A DNA stretch of 64,000 nt, taken from NCBI GenBank assembly GCA_003344405.1, contig NOWV01000219.1:48367-112366 (forward strand). Reading direction: 5' to 3'. Each line of letters begins with the position of its first letter. The stretch's first letter is position 1. Below the pieces are notes generated by a model. That model searched no databases, was not told where the DNA came from, and was given only the letters and a program-made list of their open reading frames with translations. The DNA comes from Trichoplax sp. H2 (lineage: Eukaryota > Placozoa > Uniplacotomia > Trichoplacea). Positions 62,954 through 64,000 of the stretch are shown here, one piece after another. A program made the position numbers and the translations under genes.

Positions 62954-63615
62954 GTAAAGTTAGAAACAGCAAATTGTAAAGTGATTATTATTACTGTCGT
63001 TTAATAATACATTTACTCTCTTTAATAAAATTATTTATATGATTTGATTGATATATATGGATTTTCTATTGGATCGACAACGCGATTTACTATGGAATGG
63101 ATATGTACATATATGCAATGATCGAATGGAATGATTATCGTATGGTTATTATACGGATATACGTATACTAAAACTACCAATACACTGCAATGCTTATACA
63201 CTAAATCGCCATTCAATCGTCATTCAATACAAATTACCATTACTACTCTACTCTTCTCTACTTGTGTCTTACTATACGTCAATACTATATAAACTGTATT
63301 ATTCTATCATCGCATAACTCCATATCAATCATACACATCATACGAATATTGCAGATCGTAAGTATCGTTTTATTGGTATATTAAATATACAATGACATTA
63401 TTAAATAGACTATTGTACGTACTGTATATTTGTTATTGTGTATGATTAGAATAATACTTATACGATAATTATAATAAGTTGTAGTATAGCATGTTTAATG
63501 TAGGAGGATTAATATTATTTTTGTGTATTAATTATGATTATTTTATGTTATTGTATTAATATACATATATGGTTTACTATCGGATTTACTATGGGATCGA
63601 CAATGCGATTTACTA
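62954..63615. other. Likely intron of the CARD gene, with a minisatellite-like motif
   Basis: AT-rich sequence with TATA/TACG-rich low complexity. A word of about 22 bp (GGATCGACAA-GCGATTTACTA) occurs at 63071-63092 and again at 63594-63615, where the gap starts, suggesting the gap sits in a local repeat. Confidence 0.55.
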
Positions 63616-63665
63616 NNNNNNNNNNNNNNNNNNNNNNNNNNNNNNNNNNNNNNNNNNNNNNNNNN
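63616..63665. other. Assembly gap (50 N)
   Basis: Fifty undetermined bases, unlike the three 20-N gaps. Confidence 0.99.
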
Positions 63666-63716
63666 GAGGCGTTTAAGTCTTTGTGTAGTCTGCTAGTAGA
63701 GCAAAAGTGTTTGTGA
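63666..63716 (+). CDS. Possible end of a second death-fold exon after the gap
   Basis: The first bases after the gap read EAFKSLCSLLVEQKCL then stop. This resembles the helix written as MTSFCQLLCLEL in the CARD exon. It may be the last exon of the CARD gene or a second CARD copy, but only 16 residues are visible. Confidence 0.3.
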   Translation, partial: EAFKSLCSLLVEQKCL

Positions 63717-64000
63717 TAGTGCAGATATCGTTTCTTGATACGTGGTTCAAGGAATTGACTTATTGATCGTATATTGCGTTATCTTGTTGCAAAGCTGTTT
63801 TGTGACATCTATGTTTTCCGATATTTCAAAGTAGTACATATTCGTATGCTTCTTAGCTATATTAACTAGCCATCTCGTAGTGATTTCAGCTAGGTACAGG
63901 AATATCGCATGTTCACAGTGTAACAGTAAGTAATCTGAAGTAAGCACCATATGATATACTGAGCATATTATATAAATTGATACCGATCAGTGCTCGAGAG
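63717..64000. other. Trailing AT-rich sequence
   Basis: No gene recognised up to the window edge. Confidence 0.5.

Noticed and set aside
1-64000. tRNA, rRNA or CRISPR-type features
   Set aside because: No GGTTCGAATCC-like B box with a matching cloverleaf, no rRNA-like sequence and no direct-repeat/spacer array was seen; short tandem repeats here are contiguous or diverged, not spacer-separated.

Overview
This is eukaryotic, strongly AT-rich DNA carrying a few intron-rich animal genes in a large amount of non-coding sequence. Most real exons are 50 to 290 bp with GT-AG introns, so open reading frames alone miss most of the coding content. The gene set (ARPC1, the intraflagellar-transport protein IFT56/TTC26 with 20 small exons, an intronless class A GPCR, ERI-type exonucleases, a CARD protein and saposin-like secreted proteins) together with animal-type telomere-like repeats suggests an early-branching metazoan. 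A placozoan (Trichoplax-like) is my best guess. That is an inference from style and content, not from a search.

Layout. 1-5.0 kb: no gene seen. 5.0-12.2 kb: two tandem minus-strand genes, each with six tiny exons, for small secreted saposin-B-domain proteins. 12.2-16.2 kb: no gene seen. 16.25-18.26 kb: less AT-rich repeat island full of GTACAGTAC-type palindromes, broken by a 20-N gap whose two sides are overlapping near-copies. 18.3-20.8 kb: ARPC1 on plus (9 coding exons, 373 aa). 21.7-25.65 kb: TTC26/IFT56 on minus (20 exons, 551 aa), convergent with ARPC1. 26.2-26.8 kb: a second GTAC-palindrome island with degenerate telomere-like repeats. 28.1-30.7 kb and 35.0-36.5 kb: two same-strand paralogues of the ERI1/ERI3 DEDDh exonuclease family; the first keeps every catalytic residue and the second has lost most of them. 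36.5-44.6 kb: gene-poor, with tandem repeats. 44.7-45.6 kb: single-exon GPCR. 45.7-52 kb: gene-poor, with a higher-order hairpin repeat near 49.5 kb. 52.5-53.4 kb: a 934-bp solo LTR whose empty site lies just past the next gap. 56-61.9 kb: mosaic of divergent duplicated modules. 62.65-62.95 kb: first coding exon of a CARD protein; the rest of that gene is unresolved around a 50-N gap.

The genes do not form one pathway. ARPC1 serves branched-actin nucleation and TTC26 serves ciliary transport. The saposin-like proteins are probably secreted or lysosomal lipid-binding proteins. The three 20-N gaps all have flanks that repeat each other almost exactly and differ by one discrete indel each. This looks like two haplotypes laid end to end, so the window records polymorphism (an LTR insertion, a ~480-bp indel and a ~98-bp tandem duplication) rather than true segmental duplication.
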